Shown: positions 51,275 through 60,753 of the stretch, piece by piece
Position numbering within the stretch: position 1 is the first letter of the stretch
How the letters are laid out: each line of letters opens with the position of its first letter
DNA from: Neobacillus rhizosphaerae
Lineage (GTDB): Bacteria; Bacillota; Bacilli; Bacillales; Cytobacillaceae
Assembly: GCF_937468385.1 (NCBI RefSeq)
Contig: NZ_CALBWS010000013.1
Span: forward strand, 44,961 to 108,960
Direction: 5' to 3'
DNA: 64,000 nt
Program-made: the position numbers and the translations under genes
Notes under the pieces: model-generated
Databases searched by the model: none
What the model was told of the DNA's origin: nothing
What the model saw: only the letters and a program-made list of their open reading frames with translations

Positions 51275-53478
51275 TGAAAAGGAATTTTCCGGCGCTGCTT
51301 TTATATTCGTTTGGTTTTCTGCTTTTGTGGGAATGGCTTAGACCCGTAGAACAATTAACAGACACGGATAATATGGAAACGTTTGTTTTTTTTCTGCTTA
51401 TCTCCTTTGCTTTATCCTTTTTTCGTATGAAGTGGATATGGCAAAGTATCATCAAATTGTTATTTATCTTGTTTTCTATTAATCGATTTTATTATGAAGA
51501 AGGGTTCTTTCAATCAAGTTGGCTGAAGTCATTCAGCAAGGATTTGATGGATAATATCGGCTTTCTGCTGGCAAGGCAATGGAACGATTTATCCAATGAA
51601 TTTCGAACGCTTTTGTTTTTTATCCTGCTTTGGTTAATGGTGTACTTAATTCATTATTGGCTTTTGAATCGCCAAAAAATCTTTATCTTCTTCTTTATGA
51701 CGCTGGTTTATATAACTGTTCTTGATACATTTACACTCTATAGTGCAAAAGCAGCCATTGTCCGGACGGTTATCACCGGGTTTGCCGTAATGGGGTTGTT
51801 GACCTATTACCGAATTACCCAGAAGGAAAAGGTAAATGATGACCGCTCCATTTTAAGAAAATGGATGGTTCCTCTTGTGGGGATGATTGCTCTAAGTGTT
51901 CTTCTTGGAATTGCCGCACCTAAGGCAGCTCCGATTTGGCCGGATCCGGTTCCGTATTTTACGGCAGCGAAAGACAAAGGTGGCAATGAAGGCAGTGGAG
52001 GCATAAGCCGGATTGGTTATGGGACTAATGATGAACGATTAGGCGGACCATTTGTTGGAGATAACAAACCTGTTTTCATGTATAAAGCAAATGGAAAAAA
52101 TTATTGGAAGGTAGAAACAAAGGATATGTATACAGGGAAAGGGTGGATTCCTTCGGGGTCAACTCCTATTCCATTCATGGAAGGTGATCTTGTTCCTGTT
52201 TATTCTATACCTGAAAAGGTAGAAACGATTAAGGAAACAGCAGAAGTATTTTTTAATACAAATTACTCTTCCTTGTCCTTTATCATTTATCCAGCAGGAA
52301 TTCAAAAAATACTCGAAGTTGAACCAAAAGCTCCAGATTTAAATAAGTTTCAGATCGATACGACAAAGGAAAAGATAAATTCCTTTAGTAGAGATATCTC
52401 CAGCTATAAAGTAGATTTTGGGATTCCAAAATATAAAGCAGTTGATTTAATGTTAACAACTGAGTTTGACCCTACTGTCATGGGCACAGAATTTTATCAA
52501 AAATATACCTATCTTCCTGAAGGGCTGCCGCTTAGAATTAAGCAGTTGACGGAAGAAATCACCGCAGGGAAAAGTAATTGGTTTGACAAAGCGCAAGCGG
52601 TTGAACGTTATTTCAGTAATTCGGGTTACTCCTATGATCAAAAGAAAGTGGCTTTGCCAGGGGAACAGGACGATTACGTCGATCAATTTCTGTTTGATAC
52701 CAAGCGAGGCTATTGCGATAATTTTTCTACTTCAATGGCTGTCATGCTTAGAACAATTGGGATTCCGACCCGCTGGGTAAAAGGGTTTACGGGCGGAGAT
52801 TTTATGGAGTACAGCCAAGGTGGGGAATCAAGGCAGATTTACCAAATTACTAATAATAATGCCCACTCCTGGGTTGAAGTATTTTTCCCAAACCAAGGAT
52901 GGGTTCCATTCGAACCGACGAAAGGCTTCACAAATGATATAAATATTAACTATTCATCGGGACAGACTTCAACTAACAATCAGACACCCCCTCCTGCACC
53001 GGTGAAAAAGCCACAGCAGAAGGACTTAGAGGAAACCAGTAAGACTAAGAGTAAAGAAAAATCTTTTGATTTCAAAGAGTTATGGAGTAACACCAAATTG
53101 TTTTTTGAAAATAATTGGAAGTTACTGACTTTAGTGATTGTACTTTTAGCTGGAATGACAGGAATTCTTTATCGAATTCGTGGCAAGTGGCTTCCATTTG
53201 TAGTAATGGTATGGTACCGCTTTAAGAAAAAGGACGAAACCGTTGGTACTGCATACCTGGTCTTACTAGCTCAACTGGATCGCTACGGCATAAAACGTAA
53301 GCAAAACCAGACACTACGGAACTATGCCCACTATATCGATTCGTTCTTTTCAACGCGGGAGATGACCCGGCTGACAGTCGCCTATGAACAATATATCTAT
53401 CATCAAAATCTGCCAAAGGGAACATGGAAAGAGAGCCGTAAATTGTGGGAAAATTTAATTAAAAAGACAATCGCTTGA
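51271..53478 (+). CDS. yebA: Transglutaminase-like membrane protein (TgpA/YebA)
   Basis: 735 residues. Five to six N-terminal membrane helices (1-210), an extracytoplasmic part with the transglutaminase core: TKRGYCDNFSTSMAVMLRTIG (catalytic Cys about 488), NAHSWVEVFFPNQGWVPFEPT (His and following Asp/Glu), one C-terminal helix (LLTLVIVLLAGMTGILY, about 612) and a cytosolic DUF4129-like end (YAHYIDSFFSTREMTRLTVA). It probably cross-links or cleaves peptides at the outer surface with YeaC/YeaD. Last gene of the three-gene unit. Confidence 0.9.
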   Translation: MMKRNFPALLLYSFGFLLLWEWLRPVEQLTDTDNMETFVFFLLISFALSFFRMKWIWQSIIKLLFILFSINRFYYEEGFFQSSWLKSFSKDLMDNIGFLLARQWNDLSNEFRTLLFFILLWLMVYLIHYWLLNRQKIFIFFFMTLVYITVLDTFTLYSAKAAIVRTVITGFAVMGLLTYYRITQKEKVNDDRSILRKWMVPLVGMIALSVLLGIAAPKAAPIWPDPVPYFTAAKDKGGNEGSGGISRIGYGTNDERLGGPFVGDNKPVFMYKANGKNYWKVETKDMYTGKGWIPSGSTPIPFMEGDLVPVYSIPEKVETIKETAEVFFNTNYSSLSFIIYPAGIQKILEVEPKAPDLNKFQIDTTKEKINSFSRDISSYKVDFGIPKYKAVDLMLTTEFDPTVMGTEFYQKYTYLPEGLPLRIKQLTEEITAGKSNWFDKAQAVERYFSNSGYSYDQKKVALPGEQDDYVDQFLFDTKRGYCDNFSTSMAVMLRTIGIPTRWVKGFTGGDFMEYSQGGESRQIYQITNNNAHSWVEVFFPNQGWVPFEPTKGFTNDININYSSGQTSTNNQTPPPAPVKKPQQKDLEETSKTKSKEKSFDFKELWSNTKLFFENNWKLLTLVIVLLAGMTGILYRIRGKWLPFVVMVWYRFKKKDETVGTAYLVLLAQLDRYGIKRKQNQTLRNYAHYIDSFFSTREMTRLTVAYEQYIYHQNLPKGTWKESRKLWENLIKKTIA

Positions 53479-53520
53479 CCAGAAAAACAACCTATTGTTA
53501 CAATATATTTTATTAATTGA

Positions 53521-53717
53521 ATGTCTAGCTCAAGTGCCCAGCGGTGAGAGTGCTTCCTTTAGCTAATCAGAATTTATTCCCTAAATTCTGAACGCATAAA
53601 TTCAACTACGCCTCTGTCTTCGCCTAACGGCTTGCCAGTCGGCAAGTTTACATTTATCTCAGTCGGTTCAGTCCAGCCCTTACGTCGCTGACCAGGGCAC
53701 TTGCGCTTTTCTAAATA
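53521..53717. repeat. Bacillaceae intergenic repeat, copy 4 (diverged)
   Basis: TGTCTAGCTCAAGTGCCCAG at the left and CAGGGCACTTGCGCTTTTCT at the right; the end pairing has changed from GGCGC to GTGCC/GGCAC on both sides, a compensated change that preserves the stem. The inner part is extended. Lies between yebA and the guaA riboswitch. Confidence 0.8.
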
Positions 53718-53726
53718 GGTACGTTT

Positions 53727-53798
53727 CCTTCATATATCCTCGATAATAGGGTTCGAGAGTCTCTACCGGGTTGCCATAAAATGACCTGACTATGAAGG
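53727..53798 (+). promoter_or_regulatory. Guanine (purine) riboswitch aptamer of guaA
   Basis: P1 CCTTCATA / TATGAAGG closes the three-way junction. Conserved elements are ATATCCTCGATAATAGGGTT, the P2 arm, TCTCTACCGGG, the P3 loop and ATGACCTGACTATGA. The residue that selects the base is C (53790, before TATGAAGG), so it should bind guanine/hypoxanthine and not adenine. Confidence 0.95.
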
Positions 53799-53826
53799 CA
53801 GAATTTCTGTATATGGTTTTTTCGAT

Positions 53827-53882
53827 AAAACTAGAATTCTGCCTTCCTGATTTTTATTAGGGGGAGAATTCTAGTTTTTTTT
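53827..53882 (+). terminator. guaA riboswitch terminator
   Basis: AACTAGAATTCT pairs with AGAATTCTAGTT, followed by a T-run. The alternative antiterminator pairs GAAGGCAGAATT (53794 onward) with AATTCTGCCTTC (53835 onward). Ligand binding locks TATGAAGG in P1, prevents the antiterminator, and turns guaA off. Confidence 0.9.
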
Positions 53883-53933
53883 ATTCATTTAAGTAAAAGC
53901 TAGTAATAACTTTAGAAAAATGAGGTGGCTGCT

Positions 53934-55472
53934 TTGACGGAAAAGCACGATATGATTGTTGTTTTAGATTTCGGGAGTCAATATAATCAGCTGATTACAC
54001 GTAGGATTCGTGAGTTCGGTGTATATAGTGAACTACATCCGCATACGATTACTGCTGAGGAAATCCGCAAAATGAACCCTAAAGGCATCATTTTTTCCGG
54101 GGGACCAAACAGTGTTTATGATGAAAATTCCTTCCGCTGTGATGAAGCGATTTTTGAGATGGGTCTTCCAATCCTTGGAATTTGCTACGGGATGCAGTTA
54201 ATGACCGTCCATTTTAATGGGAAGGTTGAAAAAGCTAAGCAGCGTGAATATGGAAAAGCAACATTGACGATTCAAAATGAATCGGCGCTATTTGGCGGGC
54301 TACCAAATGAACAGACTGTGTGGATGAGCCATGGTGACCTTGTTGTCGAAGCCCCTAAAGGGTTTACTGTTGACGGCACAAATCCGTCCTGTCCGATTTC
54401 GGCGATGAGTAATGTGGAGCGGAAGCTTTACGCAGTACAGTTTCACCCGGAAGTACGTCATTCTGTATACGGAAATGAACTCCTTAAGAATTTTGTGTTT
54501 AACGTTTGTGGACTTAGTGGCAATTGGTCAATGGAAAACTTCATTGAAGTGGAAATGGCGAAAATTCGCGAGACTGTGGGCGATAAAAAGGTTCTTTGTG
54601 CCCTAAGCGGCGGTGTAGATTCATCTGTTGTTGCCGTTTTGATTCATAAAGCAATCGGTGATCAGCTAACCTGTATTTTTGTCGACCATGGTCTGCTACG
54701 GAAAAATGAAGCCGACAGTGTAATGAAAACTTTCTCTGAAGGCTTCCAGATGAATGTCATCAAGGTTGATGCGAAAGAACGGTTCTTATCGAAGCTCGAG
54801 GGTGTAAGTGACCCAGAGAAGAAGCGAAAAATCATCGGTAACGAATTTATTTATGTATTTGATGATGAAGCAACTAAGCTAGAGGGCATAGAGTTCTTGG
54901 CTCAAGGAACGCTTTACACCGACATTATTGAAAGCGGCACAGCAACGGCGCAAACCATTAAGTCGCACCACAATGTCGGCGGGCTGCCGGAAGACATGCA
55001 GTTCAAATTAATTGAACCATTAAATACCTTGTTCAAAGATGAAGTCCGCGCACTTGGTACGGAGCTTGGAATCCCTGATGATATCGTTTGGAGACAGCCG
55101 TTCCCAGGACCTGGTCTAGGTATTCGTGTGCTTGGAGCTATTTCTGAGGATAAGTTGGAAATTGTCCGTGAATCCGATTGGATCTTACGTGAGGAAATAA
55201 AAAAAGCCGGGCTTGATCGTGAAATCTGGCAATATTTCACCGTACTTCCGGATATTCGCAGTGTCGGTGTCATGGGGGATACACGAACCTATGATTACAC
55301 GATTGGGATTCGCGCGGTCACATCGATTGACGGTATGACATCCGATTGGGCGAGAATTCCATGGGATGTTCTTGAGGTGATCTCCACCCGTATCGTCAAC
55401 GAAGTAGCCCATGTTAATCGGGTTGTCTATGATATTACCAGCAAGCCACCAGCAACGATTGAGTGGGAATAA
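53934..55472 (+). CDS. guaA: GMP synthase (glutamine-hydrolysing)
   Basis: 512 residues, converting XMP to GMP with ATP and glutamine. TTG 53934 is taken as start because GAGGTGG lies 7 bases upstream; GTG 53925 overlaps this site. N-terminal class I amidotransferase: GICYGMQ with catalytic Cys 84, and FHPEV with His, plus Glu. ATP pyrophosphatase domain from about 205: P-loop [13 protein letters not shown]-terminal dimerisation domain ([28 protein letters not shown]). Controlled by its guanine riboswitch and followed by a terminator. Confidence 0.96.
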   Translation: MTEKHDMIVVLDFGSQYNQLITRRIREFGVYSELHPHTITAEEIRKMNPKGIIFSGGPNSVYDENSFRCDEAIFEMGLPILGICYGMQLMTVHFNGKVEKAKQREYGKATLTIQNESALFGGLPNEQTVWMSHGDLVVEAPKGFTVDGTNPSCPISAMSNVERKLYAVQFHPEVRHSVYGNELLKNFVFNVCGLSGNWSMENFIEVEMAKIRETVGDKKVLCALSGGVDSSVVAVLIHKAIGDQLTCIFVDHGLLRKNEADSVMKTFSEGFQMNVIKVDAKERFLSKLEGVSDPEKKRKIIGNEFIYVFDDEATKLEGIEFLAQGTLYTDIIESGTATAQTIKSHHNVGGLPEDMQFKLIEPLNTLFKDEVRALGTELGIPDDIVWRQPFPGPGLGIRVLGAISEDKLEIVRESDWILREEIKKAGLDREIWQYFTVLPDIRSVGVMGDTRTYDYTIGIRAVTSIDGMTSDWARIPWDVLEVISTRIVNEVAHVNRVVYDITSKPPATIEWE

Positions 55473-55479
55473 TAATAAA

Positions 55480-55528
55480 ATACGAACAATATTATATTTT
55501 TTTATAATATTGTTCGTATTTTTATTTA
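55480..55528 (+). terminator. guaA terminator
   Basis: AATACGAACAATATTATA and its inverse form an 18-bp stem ending in ATTTTTATTT. Confidence 0.92.
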
Positions 55529-55582
55529 CATGAAGATTGTTTCCTGCTAAAATAAAAAACGAAATAGGGAAATTATATAATT

Positions 55583-55653
55583 GCATCGTATAAATTTGGG
55601 AATATGGCCCAAAAGTTTCTACCGAGCCACCGTAAATGGCTTGACTACGAGGC
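55583..55653 (+). promoter_or_regulatory. Guanine (purine) riboswitch aptamer of pbuG
   Basis: P1 TCGTA / TACGA, then AAATTTGGGAATATGGCCCA, GTTTCTACCGAGCCACCGTA and AATGGCTTGACTACGA. The specificity residue is C (55645), so guanine type. It controls the permease gene through the terminator at 55714. Confidence 0.95.
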
Positions 55654-55713
55654 AGTGTTTTTAATAAAAGGGGTCTATTCTTTTCCTCTGTTTATTGCAC
55701 ATGCCTAAAGTCG

Positions 55714-55745
55714 CGCTCCGGTAGAAAATGCCGGAGCGTTTTTTT
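55714..55745 (+). terminator. pbuG riboswitch terminator
   Basis: CGCTCCGG TAGAAAATG CCGGAGCG followed by seven T. The distance from the aptamer (about 60 bases) leaves room for an antiterminator. Confidence 0.92.
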
Positions 55746-55780
55746 GCGTAAAAAAAGATAGATTTATAGGGGGAAGACAC

Positions 55781-57109
55781 ATGCAGAAATATTTTGAGTT
55801 TGAGAAACTAGGAACGAATTATCGCAGGGAAATCATCGGTGGATTTACCACTTTTCTTGCAATGGCCTATATATTAGTGGTAAACCCGTTAACATTATCA
55901 CTTGCAGCCGTAACGGATTTTCCGGATGCCCTAAGAATGGATCAAGGTGCTGTCTTTGTGGCCACTGCCTTAGCGTCAGCGATTGGTTCCATTATCATGG
56001 GACTGATTGGGAAGTATCCACTGGCATTAGCACCAGGGATGGGATTAAACGCCTTTTTTGCCTTTACTGTTGTCTTAGGTAGCGGTATTCCATGGCAGCA
56101 TGCACTGGGAGCCGTGTTGATATCCGGAGTGTTTTTCTTTTTGCTAACGTTAACAGGACTTCGTGAAAAAATCATTAATGCGATTCCAATCGATTTAAAA
56201 TATGCGGTTGGAGCTGGAATTGGCTTATTTATTACTTTTGTCGGTTTACAAAGTGCGCAAATTATTGTTAATAATGATGCAACTCTTGTTGGATTAGGTG
56301 ATTTAACAGCAGGCCCTCCTTTATTAGCTATTTTTGGTATTGTCGTAACTGTCATTATGATGACGCGAGGAATCAAAGGTGCTGTATTTTACGGTATGAT
56401 CTTGACGGTCATTGTCGGAATGATTTTTGGAGAAATTAAAGTACCACATCAAGTAGTTGGCCATGTTCCAAGTATAGAGCCAACCTTCGGAGCTGCGTTT
56501 TCAGCTTTTGGAGATAGCTCGTTTTACACGACAGCCATGCTTGGTATTATCTTGACGTTCTTGTTTGTTGATTTCTTTGACAATGCTGGGACGCTTGTTG
56601 CGGTGGCCGGACAAGCAGGATTAATGAAAGACGGTAAGCTTCCGCGTGCGGGAAGAGCGTTAATCTCTGACTCAATTGCATCAAGTGTTGGTGCTATTCT
56701 TGGGACATCGACTACCACTTCTTTCATTGAGTCATCAGCAGGGGTTGCTTCTGGTGCAAGAACAGGATTTGCTTCATTAGTTACAGCAGGACTATTTATC
56801 TTATCGCTATTTTTCTTTCCGTTATTATCTGTAATCACCGCGCCTGTGACCGCACCAGCTTTAATCATTGTTGGGGTGTTGATGGTTTCTTCTTTAGGAA
56901 AAATCGACTGGAAACGTTTTGAAATTGCCGTTCCAGCGTTCTTGACGATGATTGCCATGCCATTAACCTATAGTATTGCAACAGGAATTGCGATGGGCTT
57001 TATCTTCTACCCAATCACGATGATCGTCAAAGGCCGGACAAAAGAAATTCATCCAATTATGTACTTTTTCTTTGTCATCTTTGTCTTATATTTTATCTTC
57101 TTAAAATAA
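55781..57109 (+). CDS. pbuG: Guanine/hypoxanthine permease
   Basis: 442 residues, AzgA/PbuG branch of the NCS2 transporters, with about 13 membrane segments. Typical are the N-terminal FEFEKLGTNYRREIIGGFTT, LAPGMGLNAFFAFTVV, DFFDNAGTLVAVAGQAGL and STTTSFIESSAGVASGARTG. It imports hypoxanthine and guanine with H+. The guanine riboswitch shuts it off when purine is plentiful. GGGGGAAG precedes ATG 55781. Same neighbour as in B. subtilis. Confidence 0.95.
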   Translation: MQKYFEFEKLGTNYRREIIGGFTTFLAMAYILVVNPLTLSLAAVTDFPDALRMDQGAVFVATALASAIGSIIMGLIGKYPLALAPGMGLNAFFAFTVVLGSGIPWQHALGAVLISGVFFFLLTLTGLREKIINAIPIDLKYAVGAGIGLFITFVGLQSAQIIVNNDATLVGLGDLTAGPPLLAIFGIVVTVIMMTRGIKGAVFYGMILTVIVGMIFGEIKVPHQVVGHVPSIEPTFGAAFSAFGDSSFYTTAMLGIILTFLFVDFFDNAGTLVAVAGQAGLMKDGKLPRAGRALISDSIASSVGAILGTSTTTSFIESSAGVASGARTGFASLVTAGLFILSLFFFPLLSVITAPVTAPALIIVGVLMVSSLGKIDWKRFEIAVPAFLTMIAMPLTYSIATGIAMGFIFYPITMIVKGRTKEIHPIMYFFFVIFVLYFIFLK

Positions 57110-57116
57110 ATATAAT

Positions 57117-57151
57117 GGGGACTGCAGTGGCTGCAGTTCCTTTTTTTTTTT
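57117..57151 (+). terminator. pbuG terminator
   Basis: GGGGACTGCAG TGG CTGCAGTTCC followed by eleven T. Confidence 0.93.
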
Positions 57152-57176
57152 GAAAAAATACATAATTTTCTTACTT

Positions 57177-57205
57177 TTGCCTAATTTCTTCTGTATCATT
57201 ATAGA
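57177..57205 (+). promoter_or_regulatory. Sigma-A type promoter of ABC exporter operon
   Basis: TTGCCT (57177-57182), a 17-base spacer, TATAGA (57200-57205); 35 bases before the ATPase start. Confidence 0.65.
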
Positions 57206-57240
57206 TGGAAGAAAATGATTGAAATAGGGAGTGGTTACCA

Positions 57241-58185
57241 ATGAAGATGCTAACCGTTCGAGATTTACACAAAAGCTTTGGGAATTTTGCGGCAGTGAAA
57301 GGTGTATCCTTTGAAGTGGAAAAAGGGGAATCTTACGGGCTGCTCGGGCCAAATGGAGCCGGCAAGTCAACAACGATTAATATGATTACCGGGTTGTTCC
57401 CGCCAACCTCGGGTGAAATTCAGATAAAAGACTTCGATGTCATCAAAAACCCTAAGCAAGCCCAAAAATGGATTGGGGTTGTCCCCCAGGAGATTGCACT
57501 TTATCAAACCATGTCTGCGCGGGAGAATTTAAAGTTTTGGGGGAGGATGTACGATCTCTCCGGCAGTGCTCTTGAAAAAAGTGTTGATCAAGTACTTGAA
57601 ATTATTGGACTGACCGAACGGGCTAAAGACAAGGTGGAGACCTTTTCCGGTGGAATGAAGCGACGTGTTAATATCGGTGCAGCCATTTTACATAGGCCGG
57701 AATTGTTAATCATGGATGAGCCGACTGTGGGGATTGACCCGCAATCAAGAAATCACATTTTAGAAACGGTAAAACGTTTGAATGATGACGGCATGACAAT
57801 TATTTATACCAGTCATTATATGGAGGAAGTCGAATACCTTTGTAAACGGATTGGGATTGTGGACCATGGTCAGTTAATTGCCACTGGAACCTTAAGTGAA
57901 TTAAGGGAAACAATCGGGGATCATTCGAAAATCATCCTAACAATCGATAAAGATGGATCGACTGTGGCCGGACTTGCTCAGTCGTTAACAAGTCTTTTTC
58001 CAGAAAAAGATATTCAGATCCAAGATCATCAATTAATGGTCTTTCATAAAGAGCCTCAACTGATATTAACTGATTTTATCCAGTCAGTGGCAAAAACAGG
58101 CACGGGGATTACTTCGGTAGATATCGTCGAGCCCAACCTTGAAAGTGTCTTTTTGCATTTAACTGGCCGGAATTTACGGGATTAG
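57241..58185 (+). CDS. ABC exporter ATP-binding protein (LnrL-like)
   Basis: 314 residues of the DrrA type. Walker A GPNGAGKST, signature FSGGMKRRVNIGAAI, Walker B LLIMDEPTVGIDP, switch TSHYMEE; a C-terminal 90-residue extension as in drug exporters. Gene order and sizes (314, ~395, 375) match B. subtilis lnrLMN (yfiLMN), which expels linearmycin and related polyenes; no lnrJK two-component pair is beside it here. GGGAGTGG precedes the ATG. Confidence 0.9.
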   Translation: MKMLTVRDLHKSFGNFAAVKGVSFEVEKGESYGLLGPNGAGKSTTINMITGLFPPTSGEIQIKDFDVIKNPKQAQKWIGVVPQEIALYQTMSARENLKFWGRMYDLSGSALEKSVDQVLEIIGLTERAKDKVETFSGGMKRRVNIGAAILHRPELLIMDEPTVGIDPQSRNHILETVKRLNDDGMTIIYTSHYMEEVEYLCKRIGIVDHGQLIATGTLSELRETIGDHSKIILTIDKDGSTVAGLAQSLTSLFPEKDIQIQDHQLMVFHKEPQLILTDFIQSVAKTGTGITSVDIVEPNLESVFLHLTGRNLRD

Positions 58186-58197
58186 GGGGTGAGGATG

Positions 58198-59385
58198 ATG
58201 AAATTTTTATGGCTAGCGTTGAAGGATCTGCTTCTCGTCGCTCGTGATAAAAAGGCTTTGTTAACCCTCATTATGATGCCGCTTCTGTTAATTGCTATTT
58301 TAGGTTCCGCGTTTGGGAATATGATGAAGGAAGACGAAGTCGTTTCCATTAAAAAGTTTACACTTGGGGTCGCTAATTTAGATAAGGGTCAGCTCAGTAA
58401 AGTATTAACTGAAGAAGTTCTTTCGAAAGATTTATCAAAGCAGATAGAAGTGAAGTATTATCAGGAAGATGATTTATATAAAAAAATTAAAGACCGCAAA
58501 CTGGCAGTTGGAATTGTTATTCAGGATGACTTTACCACTTCGTTAATATCTGGAAAAGGAACTAAGGTAAAACTATTATCGGTGCCAGACCCTGGGATTA
58601 AAGCCGTCATTGTTCAAAGTGTGATTGAGCAGTTTTCTCGCTCGGTTCCTATTGAGGCCGTAGTGTCACAAATGGTCCAGCCGGTACAGGCTGGAATACA
58701 AAACGGACCCGTTCAAGAAGGGTATGGGAAAAAGCCGCTTCTAAAAGAAACAACTATTGATGCTAACACGAAGCCAGTTAGCTCCTTCCAATATTATGCG
58801 GCTGCCATGGGTGTGATGTTTTTATTAATGACCGTTGTTCAGAGTGTTTCCGCTATGGTTCTCGAGAAAGAACAAGAAGTGTTTAATCGTTTATTGCTTA
58901 CGAATTTAACCTATCCGAATTATCTGCTCGGAAAAATGTTTGGATTAATTATTATTTGTTTGACACAAGCCTTGATCATTATTGTCGGAACCAATCTTCT
59001 TTTTGGGGTTGATTGGGGCTCCTCTGTTTCTGGTATTGTCATGATGACGTTGGCATTTGTTATAAATGCCAGTGGACTAGGGGTGTTAGCTGGATCATTA
59101 ATTAAGACGGAAAAATCGTTTAATGTTGCTGGAATGCTTGGTACGCAGATTATGGCTGCCTTAGGTGGAAGTATGGCACCAATCTATATTTTTCCGCATT
59201 GGGTTGTTTTAGTCACCAAGATTTTGCCCAATGGGCTTGCACTACAAACGTATTTAGATTTAATGTCTGGGGCTACATTTTCCAAGATTTTGCCAGCAAT
59301 CGCCGGGTCGATTGCCTTAGGTTTATTCTTTTTTGCGATTGGCTTAATTCGCCTTTCATTGGAAAGGAGAGGTAAATATGCGTAA
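58198..59385 (+). CDS. ABC-2 exporter permease 1 (LnrM-like)
   Basis: About 395 residues from ATG 58198 (GGGGGT 7 bases upstream; GTG 58189 and ATG 58195 are other choices). One N-terminal helix (KALLTLIMMPLLLIAILGSA), a 180-residue extracytoplasmic domain (VSIKKFTLGVANLDKGQLSK ...), then five C-terminal helices including MVLEKEQEVFNRLLLTNLTY, the ABC-2 coupling region. Forms the channel with the next protein; overlaps it by 8 bases. Confidence 0.88.
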   Translation: MKFLWLALKDLLLVARDKKALLTLIMMPLLLIAILGSAFGNMMKEDEVVSIKKFTLGVANLDKGQLSKVLTEEVLSKDLSKQIEVKYYQEDDLYKKIKDRKLAVGIVIQDDFTTSLISGKGTKVKLLSVPDPGIKAVIVQSVIEQFSRSVPIEAVVSQMVQPVQAGIQNGPVQEGYGKKPLLKETTIDANTKPVSSFQYYAAAMGVMFLLMTVVQSVSAMVLEKEQEVFNRLLLTNLTYPNYLLGKMFGLIIICLTQALIIIVGTNLLFGVDWGSSVSGIVMMTLAFVINASGLGVLAGSLIKTEKSFNVAGMLGTQIMAALGGSMAPIYIFPHWVVLVTKILPNGLALQTYLDLMSGATFSKILPAIAGSIALGLFFFAIGLIRLSLERRGKYA

Positions 59386-60505
59386 AATCTGGACGATCGT
59401 AACGCTTCGTTTAAAGGAGTTTTTTAAATCCCCTGGAGTATTGGTCCTTATGTTCGTCATGCCCGCGTTATTTAGTTGGATCTTCGGCGGTATAGCCGTG
59501 AATTCAGAACAGAATAAACCGATTGTTAATGTTGTTCTCAGGGATAGCAACGTTAGCAGTGAGATTTTCAACCTATTGAAGCAGGATCATCATTATGAAT
59601 GGAAAAAGGCAACAAGACAACAGGCTGAAAAGAATGTTTCTAGTCAGGATGTGGCGGCTGCTGTAGTGATTCCTGACGATATTGGGCAAAGAATCACAGA
59701 TAAACAGCCACTGTTAGACATTATCGTGCAACGGAAAAATGAGAATTACCTTGCCTTGTCTTCCCATTTAGAGGGAACGGCAGTGCTGGTTCTGCGGTCC
59801 TATCAGGCAACTTCAGAACTAGATGCGGCTGCCTTTCCTAAAGTGCTCGAAACAATAACAAGCAATAAGGGTGTGATCGTCGAAAAGCAGACCATCCAGA
59901 AAGATACGAAAACCAATGTGGAAGTCAATTTAATGTTTGTTGGTTTTGCCATCATGTTTATGATGTTTGGTCTTTCAGGTGCTGCTTCGACTATTCTTGA
60001 TGAACGAATCGGCGGTACATGGGGACGATTAATGATTGCGCCTGCGAGCAAACTTCAAATCAGTCTAGGCTATCTTTTGTCTTACTTTTTCATGGGGTGG
60101 ATTCAATTCGCTGTACTAATGGTTACGATGAACCTACTGTTTGCTACAAGCTGGGGAAAGTTAACCTATTTAATCCCCTTCGCTTCACTTGTCATTTTAT
60201 CAGTTGTTGGTTTTGGACTTATGATTGCCGGACTTGTCAAAACAAAACAACAGGCGGGAGCCGTAAGTGCTATATTAGTCGTAAGCACGTGTATGCTCGG
60301 TGGTGTGTATTGGCCAATTGATATCGTTCCGGACATCATGCAAAAAATTGCCTTATTCGTGCCGCAAAGCTGGGCGATGTCAGGATTTAAAGAAATCATA
60401 AGTGGAAGCCTGCACGCAGGAACGTTAATAAAGGATTCTGCGGCACTGCTTGGCTTTTCTTCCCTGTTCTTTTTCATTGGGTTAAAAGGGATGAAATTTG
60501 AATAA
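59378..60505 (+). CDS. ABC-2 exporter permease 2 (LnrN-like)
   Basis: 375 residues with the same architecture as its neighbour: N-terminal helix (VLVLMFVMPALFSWIFGGIA), extracytoplasmic part (about 45-175), then five helices with ILDERIGGTWGRLMIAPASK as coupling region. GGAGAGG precedes ATG 59378. The two permeases likely form a heterodimer. Last gene of this operon. Confidence 0.88.
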   Translation: MRKIWTIVTLRLKEFFKSPGVLVLMFVMPALFSWIFGGIAVNSEQNKPIVNVVLRDSNVSSEIFNLLKQDHHYEWKKATRQQAEKNVSSQDVAAAVVIPDDIGQRITDKQPLLDIIVQRKNENYLALSSHLEGTAVLVLRSYQATSELDAAAFPKVLETITSNKGVIVEKQTIQKDTKTNVEVNLMFVGFAIMFMMFGLSGAASTILDERIGGTWGRLMIAPASKLQISLGYLLSYFFMGWIQFAVLMVTMNLLFATSWGKLTYLIPFASLVILSVVGFGLMIAGLVKTKQQAGAVSAILVVSTCMLGGVYWPIDIVPDIMQKIALFVPQSWAMSGFKEIISGSLHAGTLIKDSAALLGFSSLFFFIGLKGMKFE

Positions 60506-60753
60506 TATTCGTAATTCGAAGAGTTGTCGAACTTTGTCTCGCATTAAGGTCTCCGCTTCAAGACTTAATGGAAACCCGATTGGGATAAGTGGGGGATAAA
60601 CTGCCCGTAAAAGCCCGATTGGTTCAACTATCCATCAGTGGCGGATGAAGGAAAACCCCACTGATGGAAGTTTCACCTTATCATTGACTTCCCGTTCCAC
60701 CTCTTATACCATGAAATTACTAATGTTTTGCAGGTGGGATTGGGGGAAAGGGT
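60506..60753. repeat. Intergenic structured element with strong hairpin
   Basis: TCCATCAGTGG (60631-60641) pairs perfectly with CCACTGATGGA (60658-60668). Upstream GTCTCCGC and AAGACTTAATG stretches give extra stems. It resembles intergenic repeat units I recall from Bacillus genomes, but only one copy lies here. Holds the glcT leader and may terminate the ABC operon. Confidence 0.5.

Noticed and set aside
55942..56376. 144-codon antisense frames in pbuG (also 56524-56958)
   Set aside because: Typical antisense shadow of a hydrophobic transporter gene, rich in Pro, Lys and Thr.
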